From NCBI GenBank assembly GCA_964019055.1, contig OZ025212.1:10221109-10285108 (forward strand): DNA of 64,000 bases. The letters run 5' to 3'. Both the position numbers and the translations under genes were made by a program. Shown here piece after piece: positions 23,357 through 33,872 of this stretch (within the stretch, counting starts at the first letter, position 1; each line of letters opens with the position of its first letter). Source of the stretch: Anthopleura xanthogrammica (taxonomy: Eukaryota; Cnidaria; Anthozoa; Actiniaria; Actiniidae). The notes under the pieces were generated by a model. It made no database searches. It saw only the letters and a list, made by a program, of their open reading frames with translations, and was not told where the DNA came from.

Positions 23357-23594
23357 AATACCCCATTCACACCAAAACCTGTTTAGTTAAACTGAGTTTT
23401 TATTAAACAAAATGTTTAGAGACTAGAAAGCTTCAATGTAATTATTTTATCTCTAATCTGTTCAGTACGATATGAAGGATAGTTTATATGTAATATTTCA
23501 TCAAAGAGTGAACAATGTTTGTAAATAATTTTCTAAACATGTTTAGTTAAACTACTTTAAAAAATGTTTAAGCTATAGTGTGAACGGGGTATAA
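23357..23594. mobile_element. 238-bp MITE, TIR TAATACCCCATTCACAC
   Basis: TAATACCCCATTCACACC at the left is inverted as GTGTGAACGGGGTATAAGTA at the right. The subterminal TGTTTAGTTAAACT palindrome occurs near both ends (23389 and 23541). There is no coding frame. Confidence 0.7.
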
Positions 23595-23705
23595 GTAATC
23601 ACTAGAACCTAAGTAGAAAAAGAAATCTGATCAAATTGTTTAAGAAATTGTCGACATGAAAAAAAAATTTCTGTGATTGAAAGGTATACCGAGAAAAAAT
23701 CTGAG

Positions 23706-23845
23706 TAACGTCAGTTGGTTAGTACGCGGCTTTCACAGCTAGAGGTCCACAGGTTCGCTCCTCAGGATTTCCACGTCTGTTTCGACTGATCTCTCATCCT
23801 TGTAGCTTCAGTTTTGAATATAGCAGAGCGCTGATCGAGGGTGGG
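23706..23845 (+). mobile_element. tRNA-derived SINE of a second family
   Basis: TCAGTTGGTTAGTACGCGGC looks like a tRNA D-arm or A box, and AGGTCCACAGGTTCGCTCC like a T-arm or B box. The spacing is tRNA-like but no clean cloverleaf or anticodon arm forms, so it is called a SINE. Confidence 0.55.
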
Positions 23846-24157
23846 ATTAAAATGGGCTCCGTCGGCTTTCATAATAGTATTTGAATTTTCGCAGGCTTCA
23901 TGACACCAGTTTTGCAGTGACGTCATTTCTACGTCACTATTTCATATCAGCTAGTTTCCTTAGCAACCGCGGTTGGTAAATAAATAAGTAAGACCTCCCT
24001 TAATTTAATTTAATTTAATTGAAATAGTACACACGCTCTCATTGGCTAATTAAAGTAAAGGCAACGCGTCCTTATTTTATGTCGGTAGCTCGTAACAGTG
24101 CGTGATTAATAAACTCTGTGTTCATTTTACCCCCTCTCTCCATCAGTGCTCCGTTGT

Positions 24158-24505
24158 AAGGCCCTGTTACAGTGTGCCATTTCTGTTGGTGAGATGAGGG
24201 AGCAAATGAATTGCACCGCCGAGACAAGTTGCTGGAGAGTTGCACAGTGTATATAATAGAGGATGTCTCAATTTTTTTGTTGCGTAATTCTACTCAGTTC
24301 TAAATTTTGCAACGCATTGCAGAAACTGCCAACGTCATTGCACAGTGTATCACCCCACCAGCAACTTGTTTCGCAATTTTAAGGCATATTTTTCAAGTCG
24401 CCTGCAAGTTGCTGGGATCGCGTTGCAGTGTAATACCTCGCCTCGGAAACCTGCAACGCTACATCTTCAAGCATTGCGAGATAAGTGCACAGTGTAACGG
24501 GGCCT
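24158..24505. mobile_element. 348-bp MITE, TIR AAGGCCCTGTTACAGTGT
   Basis: AAGGCCCTGTTACAGTGTG at the left is inverted as GCACAGTGTAACGGGGCCTT at the right. TTGCACAGTGTA motifs recur inside (24241, 24337, 24486). The ends resemble the GGCCC/GCCC-ended elements at 53841 and 58070. Confidence 0.7.
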
Positions 24506-24535
24506 TTTCGGGTATTTAAAGCTAATTAAAGTTAC

Positions 24536-24655
24536 ACAGAAAGGAAAGAAGTCGAAACATAGATGCAAAGTCACTGACAATCAAACTCGGACCTCTTGTA
24601 CCGAAGGCCGCGCACTAACCAACTATGCCTTCTTGCTTCTTAAAATTGACGTACA
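24536..24655 (-). mobile_element. tRNA-derived SINE head, minus strand
   Basis: On the minus strand, GGCATAGTTGGTTAGTGCGC (A box) is followed by GGTACAAGAGGTCCGAGTTTG (decayed B box) at tRNA-like spacing. The downstream body has no recognisable partner in the window. Confidence 0.5.
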
Positions 24656-24683
24656 AAACTTATTTCAAGGTATTATTTTAACT

Positions 24684-25310
24684 TTTGAAAGTTCGATTTG
24701 AGCCGACGATGTGCGCGCGCACAAAAACCGCTCAATGAAATACAAAATTTTGTTGAGGAACCATACACATTTTGAACTTCAACAGGGCAAAACCCGTAAA
24801 TTAAATTTTGCACGGGACTATACTTTTTATGAGTTTATTAGCCAATGTGCACGAACTCTAGCACAAAGCATGATGGGAAACCAAATCCTTACGCTTTTTT
24901 AGCTCCTCTAAGAATTCATCTGACAATTTTTCCTCCAAAATTTTCTATGGAAATGTCATTATTTCAACAAACGAAGATAACAGAGTAATTTTTTTCTGAT
25001 ATATCCTTTGATTTTCCTGTTTCATTTTTGTAGGGCTCGGTTTCCCTGAGTGCTTTGTAAGCTTTGATGCACATTGTCTATTGAAAGAACTTCTAAAAAT
25101 CTACGTTATATCAATTTTTTTAAGAAAAGCTAATTTTTCTAACGCATGAAAAAGTAGACTGTTATAGGAATTTTCTTCGCACCGAAAGAACGAAATATGA
25201 AAAACGTATTTCTTTGTCTTTTATTCAAAAATATCCATGTGCTATTGTAGAATGATTCACTAGCCAGCATTTGAGCATAATATAGTCTGCAAAGAACTAT
25301 TATCTTATGA
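24684..25310. repeat. about 600-bp dispersed repeat, copy 1
   Basis: Shares long stretches with 54011-54600: GCGCGCGCACAAAAACCGCT, GAGGAACCATACAC, TTTTGCACGGGACT, AACTTCTAAAAATCTACGTT and TTTTTCTAACGCATGAAAAA. Small indels differ between copies. A short inverted piece lies at 41705-41770. No coding frame is conserved between copies. Confidence 0.75.
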
Positions 25311-25754
25311 GTTACGATCTTACTTTTGAAAACTTCCTACCCTGCATGGATCCAGAGGCGCTTTTATGTCGCGAGCCGATGGCGACATGAGAGCGCCTCT
25401 GGAACTAGGGTACGCGGTGCAATTTTTGTTTCAAAAACTCGATATTTTTTTCGCACAGAAGAGCTTGCGCGATATTTTTTTTGGGGATTTACGCAACCCC
25501 CCATCAACTATCTAATGGTCCGTCCCTTATGACAGGATTTGTTGTCCAAAGTTTTTCAGGTGGAGGTTAATTCATTGAGAACATTTTTCGCTTTATTTTA
25601 GTGTTTTTTTTTTGTGAGCAGTGGGACCCGGAAATATGTTACAACTTAACATATATAACTTAGGAAGAAAAAATCTGGCGTTACTACTATCTTTTTAATA
25701 TGTAAATTTAGGCATTGCCTACCTCAGTTTCTAAATATTTCAGAATGTTTTAAC

Positions 25755-27400
25755 CTGACTCTGACATATCAAGCAGGCTACATATCAAGGAAATCATATT
25801 CTAGATCTTCTGATTACCAGGGCTGATGAACATGTCATAGACCATGTCTCTGTTTTTGATCCAGCTATTTCAGACCATTCTGCTGTTTTTTGTGACCTTT
25901 TAATAAAGAAGCCACCTTTTGAAAAAATCGTTTCTAAATGTCGCAATTTAAAAGCTATTAATCTTGATTCTTTTTCAAATGAAGTCGCTGAGTCACTTTT
26001 GAATACCTCTCCACAAACTGATCTTGTTGGGCTACTTCATCAATATGAGTCTGTACTCACTAGTGTACTAGATCATCATGCACCATCTATAAAGAGCGCA
26101 TAATAACCTTGCGTCCATCTGCCCCTGGTAAACTGATGAAATCAAGGTTAAGAAAATAAAACGGAGACGTCTGGATGAGCTTGGAGGAAATCTCGTCTGA
26201 CCATAGATCGTCAGTTGTATGTGGATCAATGCAATGTGGTTAGATCTCTTATTAAAACAACTAAAAATGAATTTTATTCCAACATTATCTCTGAAAATCA
26301 GTCCAATCAGAAAGTTCTCTTTTCCACTTTTGAGAAATTGACAATAAGAAAGCCGATCAACTTTTTCCTTCGTCTTCCTCTCCTAAAGAACTTGCCAATT
26401 CTTTTGCCGGCGACTTTTTTGAGAACAAGACAAAAGTTATCCAGGCTGGTTTCGACGATGCTTGTGTTAATGATGGTAATTTGCGTGAAGGTTTAGCACT
26501 TGACAAGTATTTAACATCTTTGAGGGAAATCTCATCAAATGATCTTTCTAAACTAATCCTTCCCTTAGTGGTTAAGTCATGTGATCTTGACCCTGTGCCT
26601 GGTATGCTATTGAAAAACTGCTTTGAGGTACTTCTTCCAGTTATGACAAATATGATAAAGATGGCAATCGGATTTAAAAGAGACTTTAATAAGACCACTT
26701 CTAAAGAAGCAAAGCATGCCACCAGAGGAGTTCTCTACCTTCAGGCCCGTTTCAAACTTGAGATTTATCTCAAAGGTTATTGAGAAGGTTGGTGCTGCTC
26801 AACTGATAGAGCACCTTGAGAATAATAACTTACATGAAATTTTCCAATCTGCCTACAAAAAAACACCATAGTGTTAAGACTGCTTTGTTAAGGGTGCATA
26901 ATGATATACTTAAAGCAATTGGTGAGCAGCGTTCTGTTATTCTCGTATTGCTGGATCTCTCTGCAGCTTTTGATACTGTTAATCATGATATTTTGTTGGA
27001 AAGGATCCATTCAAGGTTCGGTGTGAGTGGATGTGCTCTTAAGTGGTTTAAGTCTTACCTAAGTGATAGGTGCTTTCGAGTCAGCGTCCAGGGTGGCGTA
27101 TCCACAAGCCGCTTCTTCCAATGTGGTGTCCCACAGGTTCTGTATTGGGACCCATCTTGTTATTGATATACACGTCGCCTATTGGGGATATTTTGCGCAG
27201 ACTTGACATTAGTTTTCACTTATATGCTGATGATACTCAGTTATACATTACCAACACAAACTTGAGTCTTGTGTAGGTGAAATTGATGAATGGATAACTA
27301 GAAACAAGTTAAAATTAAATGCTGATAAGACCGAGATTCTTGTTGTGTCGGCTGCTCATCGTCCTAGACCAGAACTCGTTAAGCCATATGTCCCAGCTCG
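25755..27400 (+). pseudogene. decayed CR1/L2/Jockey-type LINE, endonuclease end plus reverse transcriptase
   Basis: The left part keeps an endonuclease-like end, LDLLITRADEHVIDHVSVFD, then SDHSA. Next come KSCDLDPVPGMLLKNCFE, the reverse-transcriptase core LLDLSAAFDTVNHDILLE, and the catalytic YADDTQLY at 27223. The frame changes at least twice, including a one-base loss inside the GVPQ|GSVLGP motif near 27140, so it is dead. It stops abruptly at about 27400 where gypsy-type sequence begins. Confidence 0.88.
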
Positions 27401-28680
27401 CTCCCTCATCTTCGCGCATTCATTGGCTTCGTAAATTATTACCACAGATTCTTACCAGACCTAGCCTCAATAATGAGACCACTCCACCAACTACTAGAGA
27501 AAGATCAAGCATGGCAGTGGACGAAAGCATGTGACAAAGCCTTCGAGAAGGTAAAAGAGATGGTCACGTCAGACTTGGTACTGTGTCATCACGATCCAAA
27601 GAAGCCTATCCGCTTAGCATGCGACGCGTCACCGTATGGAGTCGGCGCAGTTCTGTCCCATATCATCGCACCTTGACAAAAGCGGAGAGAAACTACTCTC
27701 AAATCTCAAAAGCATTAGCATTCATCTTTGGAATCAAACGATTCCACGCCTATCTTTACGGAAGACAGTTTACGTTGATCACAGACCATCAACCACTAGT
27801 CAGCATCTTTAGTCCAACCAAAGGCATACCAGTGACTACAGCTGCAAGACTACAGCGATACGCTATGTTTTTATCAGGCTATACTCACGACATAGAGTAT
27901 AGGAACACTAAGCGACACACTAACGCTGACGCCCTTTCAAGACTACCGTTCGAAGTAACACCAGAAGATCAACAGGAAGAAGCTGTTGACATTTTTCACT
28001 TAAGTCAGTTTGAACAGTTACCAGTGACAAGCGCAACAATCAGACGAGAGACATCAAGATATAAGGTCTTGAGTAGAGTCTATGAACAGAACATGTCTGG
28101 TTGGTCAACTAAGCCAGACGACAAGGTGCTACTTGCATACTACAATGGTCGAGACGAAATCACAACGTATTAAGGATGCCTCATGTGGGGTATACAAGTG
28201 ATCATTCCTGACACCCTAAGGAAACAAGTGTTGGAGGTCATCCACTCGACTCATCTAGGCGTGGTGAAAATGAAAGCCCTCGCGAGAAGTCACACATGGT
28301 GGCCAGGAATCGACTCGGAAATCGAGCAGATAACCAAAGCCTGCCCTGGTTGCATCAAGACACAAAACAACCCAAAAAAGGTTCCCATCCACCCCTGGGA
28401 ATAGCCAAGTTCGCCTTGGGAACGGATCCATATCGATTTTGCTGGACCGTTTATGAACAAACAGTTTTTGATTATTGTCGATGCACACTCGAAATGGCCA
28501 GAAGTGTTTCCCTGGAACAAGACCACAGCAACAAGCACAATTGAGGTACTACGTTCAGTATTCGCAAGAAAGGGCGTACCACAGCAGCTCGTTTCCGACA
28601 ACGGACCGCAATTTACATCAGAGGAATTTCAGGCATTTCAGGAATCGACCATTTTAGATCAGCACCGTTCCATACTCTGA
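27400..28680 (+). pseudogene. truncated Ty3/gypsy pol fragment: RNase H and integrase
   Basis: LTR-retrotransposon remnant. It starts inside the reverse-transcriptase thumb/connection (FVNYYHRFLPDLASIMRPLH). RNase H follows with LACDASPYGVGAVLSH, TDHQPL and NADALSRLP. The integrase zinc-binding segment shows the H-H-C-C pattern (HLGVV, H, CPGC), and the core keeps two of three catalytic acids (IVDAHSKWPEV, VSDNGPQF). A frameshift near 27675, a stop near 28171 and loss of the third catalytic region at 28680 make it inactive. No LTR, protease or gag is present. Confidence 0.9.
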
Positions 28681-28880
28681 CTCCAAACTTGAAAATAAGT
28701 TATCTACTTGACTTTTGATTGGATTCTTCAACAATTGCCATGCCAAGGTAGAAAAACTCCCCAGAAAGGCCATCCTTTAGAATTTTAGTTGTGAAATGAA
28801 AGTGAAGTTTGAAGTTTGGAGTGTTCCATTTTTTTAATAAAAACTCTATCAATTCAATATTCGAATAATGAAATTATTTT
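28681..28880. mobile_element. CAGTCAAAACG-family MITE, copy 3, internal fragment
   Basis: CTCCAAACTTGAAAATAAGT, GCCAAGGTAGAAAAACTCCC and ATTCGAATAATGAAATTA match the interior of copy 1 (11540-11750) in the same orientation. Both termini are missing, and it directly abuts the broken gypsy integrase. Confidence 0.75.
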
Positions 28881-29189
28881 AGCGGAGCTCCCGCGAGGAT
28901 CATACTTCAGAAGAAGTGGAAACACATCTTCGCCCGATCTCGGAAAATGAGAACTGCAACGCGCAGCATCTCGAGAACTCGAGAACTGCAACTCGTTATG
29001 TCCCTTTAAATAGAGGGCTCCATACAATAGTGGATCATGTATCCTTTTAAAAAGAGGCCACATACGATGTTTCGGCTTTAGACGTACGTCTGGAAGTACT
29101 GAAGTGACAGCATAAGTCCTAATTTTACCAATAAACGAAAATAATTAAAAAGGTAATAAGGCCAAGTTGAAACGTCGATATTCTCATAT

Positions 29190-29665
29190 TAGCCGAACCC
29201 AGAAAATTGTTTTCAATGCGTTCGGTTCATGATGAGTTCATCGTTTGAACCGCGGGGCCTAAGGCCCGGTTCAAACGTCGAACTCATGGGCCGAACCTCA
29301 TACTGGGAACTAAGTTCATGAGAAGTACGAAATCTGAATCGATTACTAAGTTCGACAAATTGTATTTAGGTCGACACAGCTCCGTCAAAATCGACTGGAG
29401 CCGTCGAGAATTATACGACTTTGGGTCGACTTTGATTCAAACGACGAACTTTCTTATATCCTAATGCACACATTATAATTTATTATTTGATATATTTTAT
29501 TCCTCAATGCTTAGATTCAAAATATCAGATCTAATTGGATCGACTGAATTAGGTACGACAGAGGATCGATGTCTGAATCAATAGTAGGGATTTGTCGATC
29601 TTTGGTCGATCTTAATGGTATTAGGTTCGGCTCATGAAAAGTTCACGTCTGAACCCGGTTTAAGA
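29190..29665. mobile_element. GGCCC-ended elements joined head to head
   Basis: Around 29261, GTTTGAACCGCGGGGCCT is followed at once by AAGGCCCGGTTCAAACGTCG, so two inverted termini meet. A further inverted end, TCACGTCTGAACCCGGTTTA, closes the right side near 29660. The terminus matches the short MITE at 53841-53969. Interior repeats of TCGAC/GTCGAA are frequent. Confidence 0.55.
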
Positions 29666-30514
29666 GTGGCACTCCTTCTTACAAGGTATCATTTAGAGAT
29701 CTGCTTTTTAAAAGTAAGCACATGCACACAGCAAGTCCAAGAATATTGTCATAATATTCTGTTTTCCGTTTTATGAGAGGAGAATAAAAACCAGGAAAAA
29801 AATATCAGTTCAAGGGATAATTTGTTGCTCATATACCATAGTTAATGGAGTTTAATGGTTTGGAAACGAGACCTTCGACGTTGTTGAAAAGGTGTCTATA
29901 AACTAGTGTCTATGAACTAGAGTATATTGGTTTTAATCAAAAAGAGCAATGATTGACGTTTGATTGTCTTGAGGGCTTTCCCCTATTGTTTGAGACTTCA
30001 AACGGCCTCTAAAGACGGTTTCTTTTCACTACTCTTGCTAATAGGCCACCTCAGAAGAAAAACAACGTTTACAGTTGTTTTGTATAGCAAAAAAACATAC
30101 TTCTATGTCTAAAGAACAATTCTAATGCTGGCTGACAGTTGTGTCAGAACGACCTGATCTTAGATTGTTTTAAGTTTTGAATCCAATACTGGAAAGCCGA
30201 GGCTGACAAGAGACAATTACCTTTGAGTAAATCAAATAAATCTGCATAAGAAAGAATCTTTTTCACGGGCTGACGAAAGCCAATAACATATACGCCGAAT
30301 TTTGTAAAGTGCTGATTAGAGAGCTTAGCCGAGCCAATCAACGCTGCTGGCTATCAGTGAATTGTTTGCAGACTACAATAAAAGTATTGACTCTTCATGA
30401 GCTTGGCCGTGACAGTTTTAGGGTATGGCACTAATTACATTAAAAATTTGCAAATTACAAAGCTAACAGTTTGAGTCCAGTTGGCTAGCAAACTATTCGG
30501 CCATAAAAGCAGTA
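29666..30514 (+). promoter_or_regulatory. upstream region of the DMRT gene
   Basis: No repeats or other genes are recognised. ACAATAAAAGTATTGAC near 30374 could be a weak TATA-like element about 140 bp ahead of the start codon. This is not supported by anything else. Confidence 0.25.
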
Positions 30515-30902
30515 ATGTCGGGTTCCGCTTTAGAAGATGAAAATGTAATACGTTCACCAAGATGTGCGAGGTGCCGAAACCATGGCGTTGTGTCGTATCT
30601 AAAGGGACACAAACGGTACTGTGAATGGAAAGACTGTTCGTGCGGCAAGTGCAGTTTGATCATCGAGAGACAACGCTTGATGGCCGCACAAGTCGCTCTT
30701 AAACGGGATGAAGAAGATGTCGTGGGATATGTTGAACCTTCTCCGTGTTTAGTCTTTCGAACAAGCTCAGCTGACAGACCAAACGTCGGAAGAGCAGTGA
30801 ATGGACAAGAAGCTAATAAAAGTCACACGTTCAACTACATCAATGAAACTCCAAGGGAGTGTTTATTTCAAGAAAAAGATAACGCCAAAGATAATGAAGA
30901 AG
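30515..30902 (+). CDS. DMRT coding exon 1 (DM domain)
   Basis: Encodes residues 1-129, including [20 protein letters not shown] and the basic tail. The donor is GAAG|GTAGGC; reading past it soon meets a stop. Confidence 0.94.
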
Positions 30903-33701
30903 GTAGGCTTTTTCACGACTCAAATAGGTAACATTAAATTTTTCCTTAATTGATACAAAAAATATCTATTTGCTGTCCACTGCTCATATGTGCTTCGTTA
31001 AGAAAATTCAGATTCTCGTCGTTTGTTTGCCTGATTTCTATAAACTTACCGAATGCTGGTCAGTTGACAGAAAGTATTTTTGATCATGATCTAAACAAAA
31101 TGAAATAAGTAAATAAACAAGTTAAAATAAAATCCATACGGATACACACAAACACGAAATAATCAAGCATTAATATTTTGCATATATACATTCATATCTC
31201 ACTTTTATAGTGCTAACCTTTTGAGTATGAATAAATTCGCTTGATCGCAAGATTTACGTATACATAAGCTTTTGTCGATGAGTCGCATTTGAACAAAGTT
31301 TGGGGATACATATTCTAAACTTCTTCGAGTGAGGATTCAAGCCAGATTTCCTTTAATTGTCCTTTACTATGTTTTTCCGTCATATTAAAGTGCCTATACA
31401 ACGAAAATTCCCCATCCAATCTTTATTTCATTTAGAAGTGCTTTGTAAATAGACAAGAATAGCGTTCATCCCGTTTCTCGATATCTTGTTGTGTTCAAAC
31501 TAATAAAACCCTTATTGTTTCCATTTGGAATTTTTTTTAAATCTGCTTAAAATCCATACAGTAATTTTTTTGACTCCTATGAAAAGTTTTACTGTGTTTG
31601 CATCAGAAGCTTTATATTTTAAAAGTAAAAAAACGAGAGATAATGATTTTCATCTGAGGGGTCGCCTCGTTAGTACTATAATATGCAAATTTTCATTGGA
31701 ATCTGATTTATTTTCGAAAGGTTATTTTACCTTTTTTTGATTTGCTGCAAGTCCGAGCACAATTTACGACGTCATCAGTTGCCTAATTTGCATATTCGGA
31801 AAGAATTTATTTCTTGCTGGAACAAAATAAGATATCGAGAAACGGCGGTTTAGTGTATACGAATTATAGCATTGTAGAGAGCCACATGCGTGCATTAGTA
31901 CATGCTTTCTGATCGGTTTTCTAATCAAGACTGCCATAAACATTCATCACGTGTGACATAATCAATGGCTCTATTTTTGAGCACTCTTTGTTCACTACTG
32001 GGGATAACCCAGACGAGTCGGTGGTCTTCTATTAAGTTGCCGTCTGCCCCGGGGTGGGGGGGGGGGGGTACTCCCTATAATGGACTATACGGGGGATGCT
32101 CCGCCCGAAAGAGGTACTTTTTTCAGGCCGCACATATAAAAAGGTGTGGAAATTTGTGACTTATGGTATAATATAAAAGGGTAGATTTTCTTCAAAGGTA
32201 TATGAAAGGGGTGAGGCAAAAAGGTATAAAAAAGGGTACCTTTTTGCTGAAATTTGGTATAGAAAAGGGTAAGGGGTCGAGAGTCCAGGCGGAGCATCCC
32301 CGTATGAAACGACCCGAAGTACCCCCCCCCCCCCCCCCCGGGCGTCTGCCAGTTGAGACATTTCTCATGAACATTGCACGGGGGATATCGTCTGATATCC
32401 GTCCTGCACGTGTCACATTTGAACCAATGACAGCGCGCGAAAATTCATCGTTGGGTTATAATTCTTGAATATTTTGGGGGGTATTTCTCGAAGTTATTTC
32501 TTGATATTTTGTTTATTTTGTTTCTTATGCGATAAACGTAAATCGACATAGAATTTTTTGACACTCAATTTTAAAACTGAATTACATTTTAACAAAGCAA
32601 AAATCTAAAAACCGACGTCGCTCAAATGATTCTATAGCTTGCAGCTCCTATTATGGATATGCGTTGAAGTTAACTTAAACTTTAATCTATCGCAGAATTC
32701 CGAAGCCGGGTTCGAAAATTCGCTTCACAGGATTTCCCCGGCATAATATTAATATCCAAATGTTAATTGTCATGCATGTCATAACCATTACTATAAACTT
32801 CAAACCTTAATTCATCATACCTGTAAATATCTTCGAGCAACGACAAAATTAAGATGGTTTTTAAACGCTTTGAACGCAGGAGGTTTGGTGTCCGCTAATG
32901 AAGAATTCAAATCTAATGCTCACAGACCAAGTTCTGTCACTAATTATAACTTCCTATTTTTTTAATTACATTCTAGGGTCTCCTTTGAAACGAAGGTTTT
33001 CCGAAGACATAGCATTTCAGTCGCCTTCCGATGCAGCAGCAGACGACGTATTCTATGAATACGAAGAAGCTCGTAGTAATCCACCGCTGCCAAAAAGACG
33101 GCATACTTTATTTCAAGAAAGCGACTCCAACAGTTCGCCTGATAAGGATATGATATTTCCACCAAGTAAAAGTCAAGACATTAATTGCGATGAAACTGGT
33201 GCTCATAAGAAAAGCTCTCGTATTCCTGCTTTAGAATTGCTTTCCAGACTTTTTCCAACACAAAAACAAAGTGTAGTGGAGCTAATCCTGAAAGGCTGTC
33301 ATGGAAATGTCCTGCAAGCTATTGAATGTGTCCTCCCAAGCCACGAGAAAGCAATGTTGCTTGCAAAACAAAGTGAAACGGCTTATGTACAATACAGTTC
33401 GAACATGCGTTCTGCATTTGCACCACATAATGCAGGTTATGGTTCCAGTGTTAATCTTCCATACTCGTTACTTACCAGCCAGCCTCGCTTTACTTACCCA
33501 ATATTGGAGTATGTTTCCCATCAAAGGCCGCGCTCTCTAAGTGCTACTTGCCCTAAGACCGAAGAACAAAAGGGAAAGTCATCTGCTTCTTTAGGCGAAA
33601 TGAATAATATCGTAGGTCGAGTTTGTCCCGAGTGTTCCATTACCTGCTCGGCTGCAAGTAATTTTTGCTATTCTTGTGGAAAATGCTTCAAAGAGTCCTA
33701 A
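30515..33701 (+). CDS. DM-domain transcription factor with DMA domain (DMRT), 2 coding exons
   Basis: Exons 30515-30902 and 32977-33701 join through GAAG|GTAGGC and TTCTAG|GGTCTC in phase 1, giving 370 codons. The DM domain (about 13-60) carries both zinc sites: C17, C20, H32, C36 and H23, C41, C43, C46. It is followed by the recognition helix [16 protein letters not shown]. The DMA domain (about 211-250, [18 protein letters not shown]) is a CUE-like fold found in the DMRT3/4/5 group. By family, it binds DNA in the minor groove and controls sexual or neural differentiation. The C terminus adds a four-cysteine ribbon (CPEC, CYSCGKC, about 346-366). The start ATG lies just ahead of the DM domain, as is usual. 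Exact subfamily is uncertain. Confidence 0.95.
30903..32048 (+). other. DMRT intron, left part, nothing recognised
   Basis: AT-rich intron sequence. An open frame at 31525-31740 has no recognisable content. Confidence 0.6.
32049..32342. mobile_element. 294-bp hAT-like MITE with poly-G ends and 8-bp target duplication
   Basis: The left end is CCGGGGT, a run of 13 G, then TACTCCCTATA. The right end is inverted: GAAGTA, a run of about 19 C, then GGG. TACGGGGGATGCTCCGCC near the left is inverted as GGCGGAGCATCCCCGTA near the right. CGTCTGCC flanks both sides (32041-32048 and 32343-32350), an exact 8-bp duplication as expected for hAT transposons. It lies in the DMRT intron. Confidence 0.9.
32351..32976 (+). 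other. DMRT intron, right part
   Basis: No repeats recognised. It ends in a pyrimidine tract and acceptor TTTTTTTAATTACATTCTAG. Confidence 0.6.
32977..33701 (+). CDS. DMRT coding exon 2 (DMA domain and C-terminal Cys ribbon)
   Basis: Encodes residues 130-370. A low-complexity acidic/basic linker with KRRF and PKRRH (possible nuclear signals) precedes the DMA domain at 211-250. A Ser/Tyr-rich stretch and the final CPEC-x(10)-CYSCGKC segment follow, then TAA. Confidence 0.93.
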
Positions 33702-33758
33702 ATAATGGATAAACCCATACATATCATGTATTGTTTAGGGATCAGAGACTGATGTAAG

Positions 33759-33872
33759 TGTTTTGTTGGAGAATAAATGCACGCGCTGACTGTATAATGA
33801 ACGAGAAATTTTAATGAGAAATTTCGAGTTCATTATACAGCCAGCAAGTGCATTTATTCGCCAACAAAACAC
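33759..33872. repeat. 114-bp inverted repeat in the DMRT 3' region
   Basis: TGTTTTGTTGGAGAATAAAT with GCAC is inverted as GTGCATTTATTCGCCAACAAAA. The inner arms CTGTATAATGAACGAGAAAT and TTTCGAGTTCATTATACAG also pair. The arms are about 50 bp with one small bulge. Confidence 0.8.
33772..33777 (+). terminator. AATAAA polyadenylation signal for DMRT
   Basis: Canonical hexamer 71 bp after the DMRT stop, inside the left arm of the inverted repeat. It is the first one downstream; use of it is inferred. Confidence 0.5.

Noticed and set aside
23706..24655. Functional tRNA genes
   Set aside because: A- and B-box-like motifs are present but no complete cloverleaf with anticodon stem could be formed; they are better read as tRNA-derived SINEs.
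27400..28680. Active LTR retrotransposon or integrated retrovirus
   Set aside because: Only broken RNase H and integrase sequence remains, with no LTRs, gag, protease or envelope, and the integrase core is truncated.
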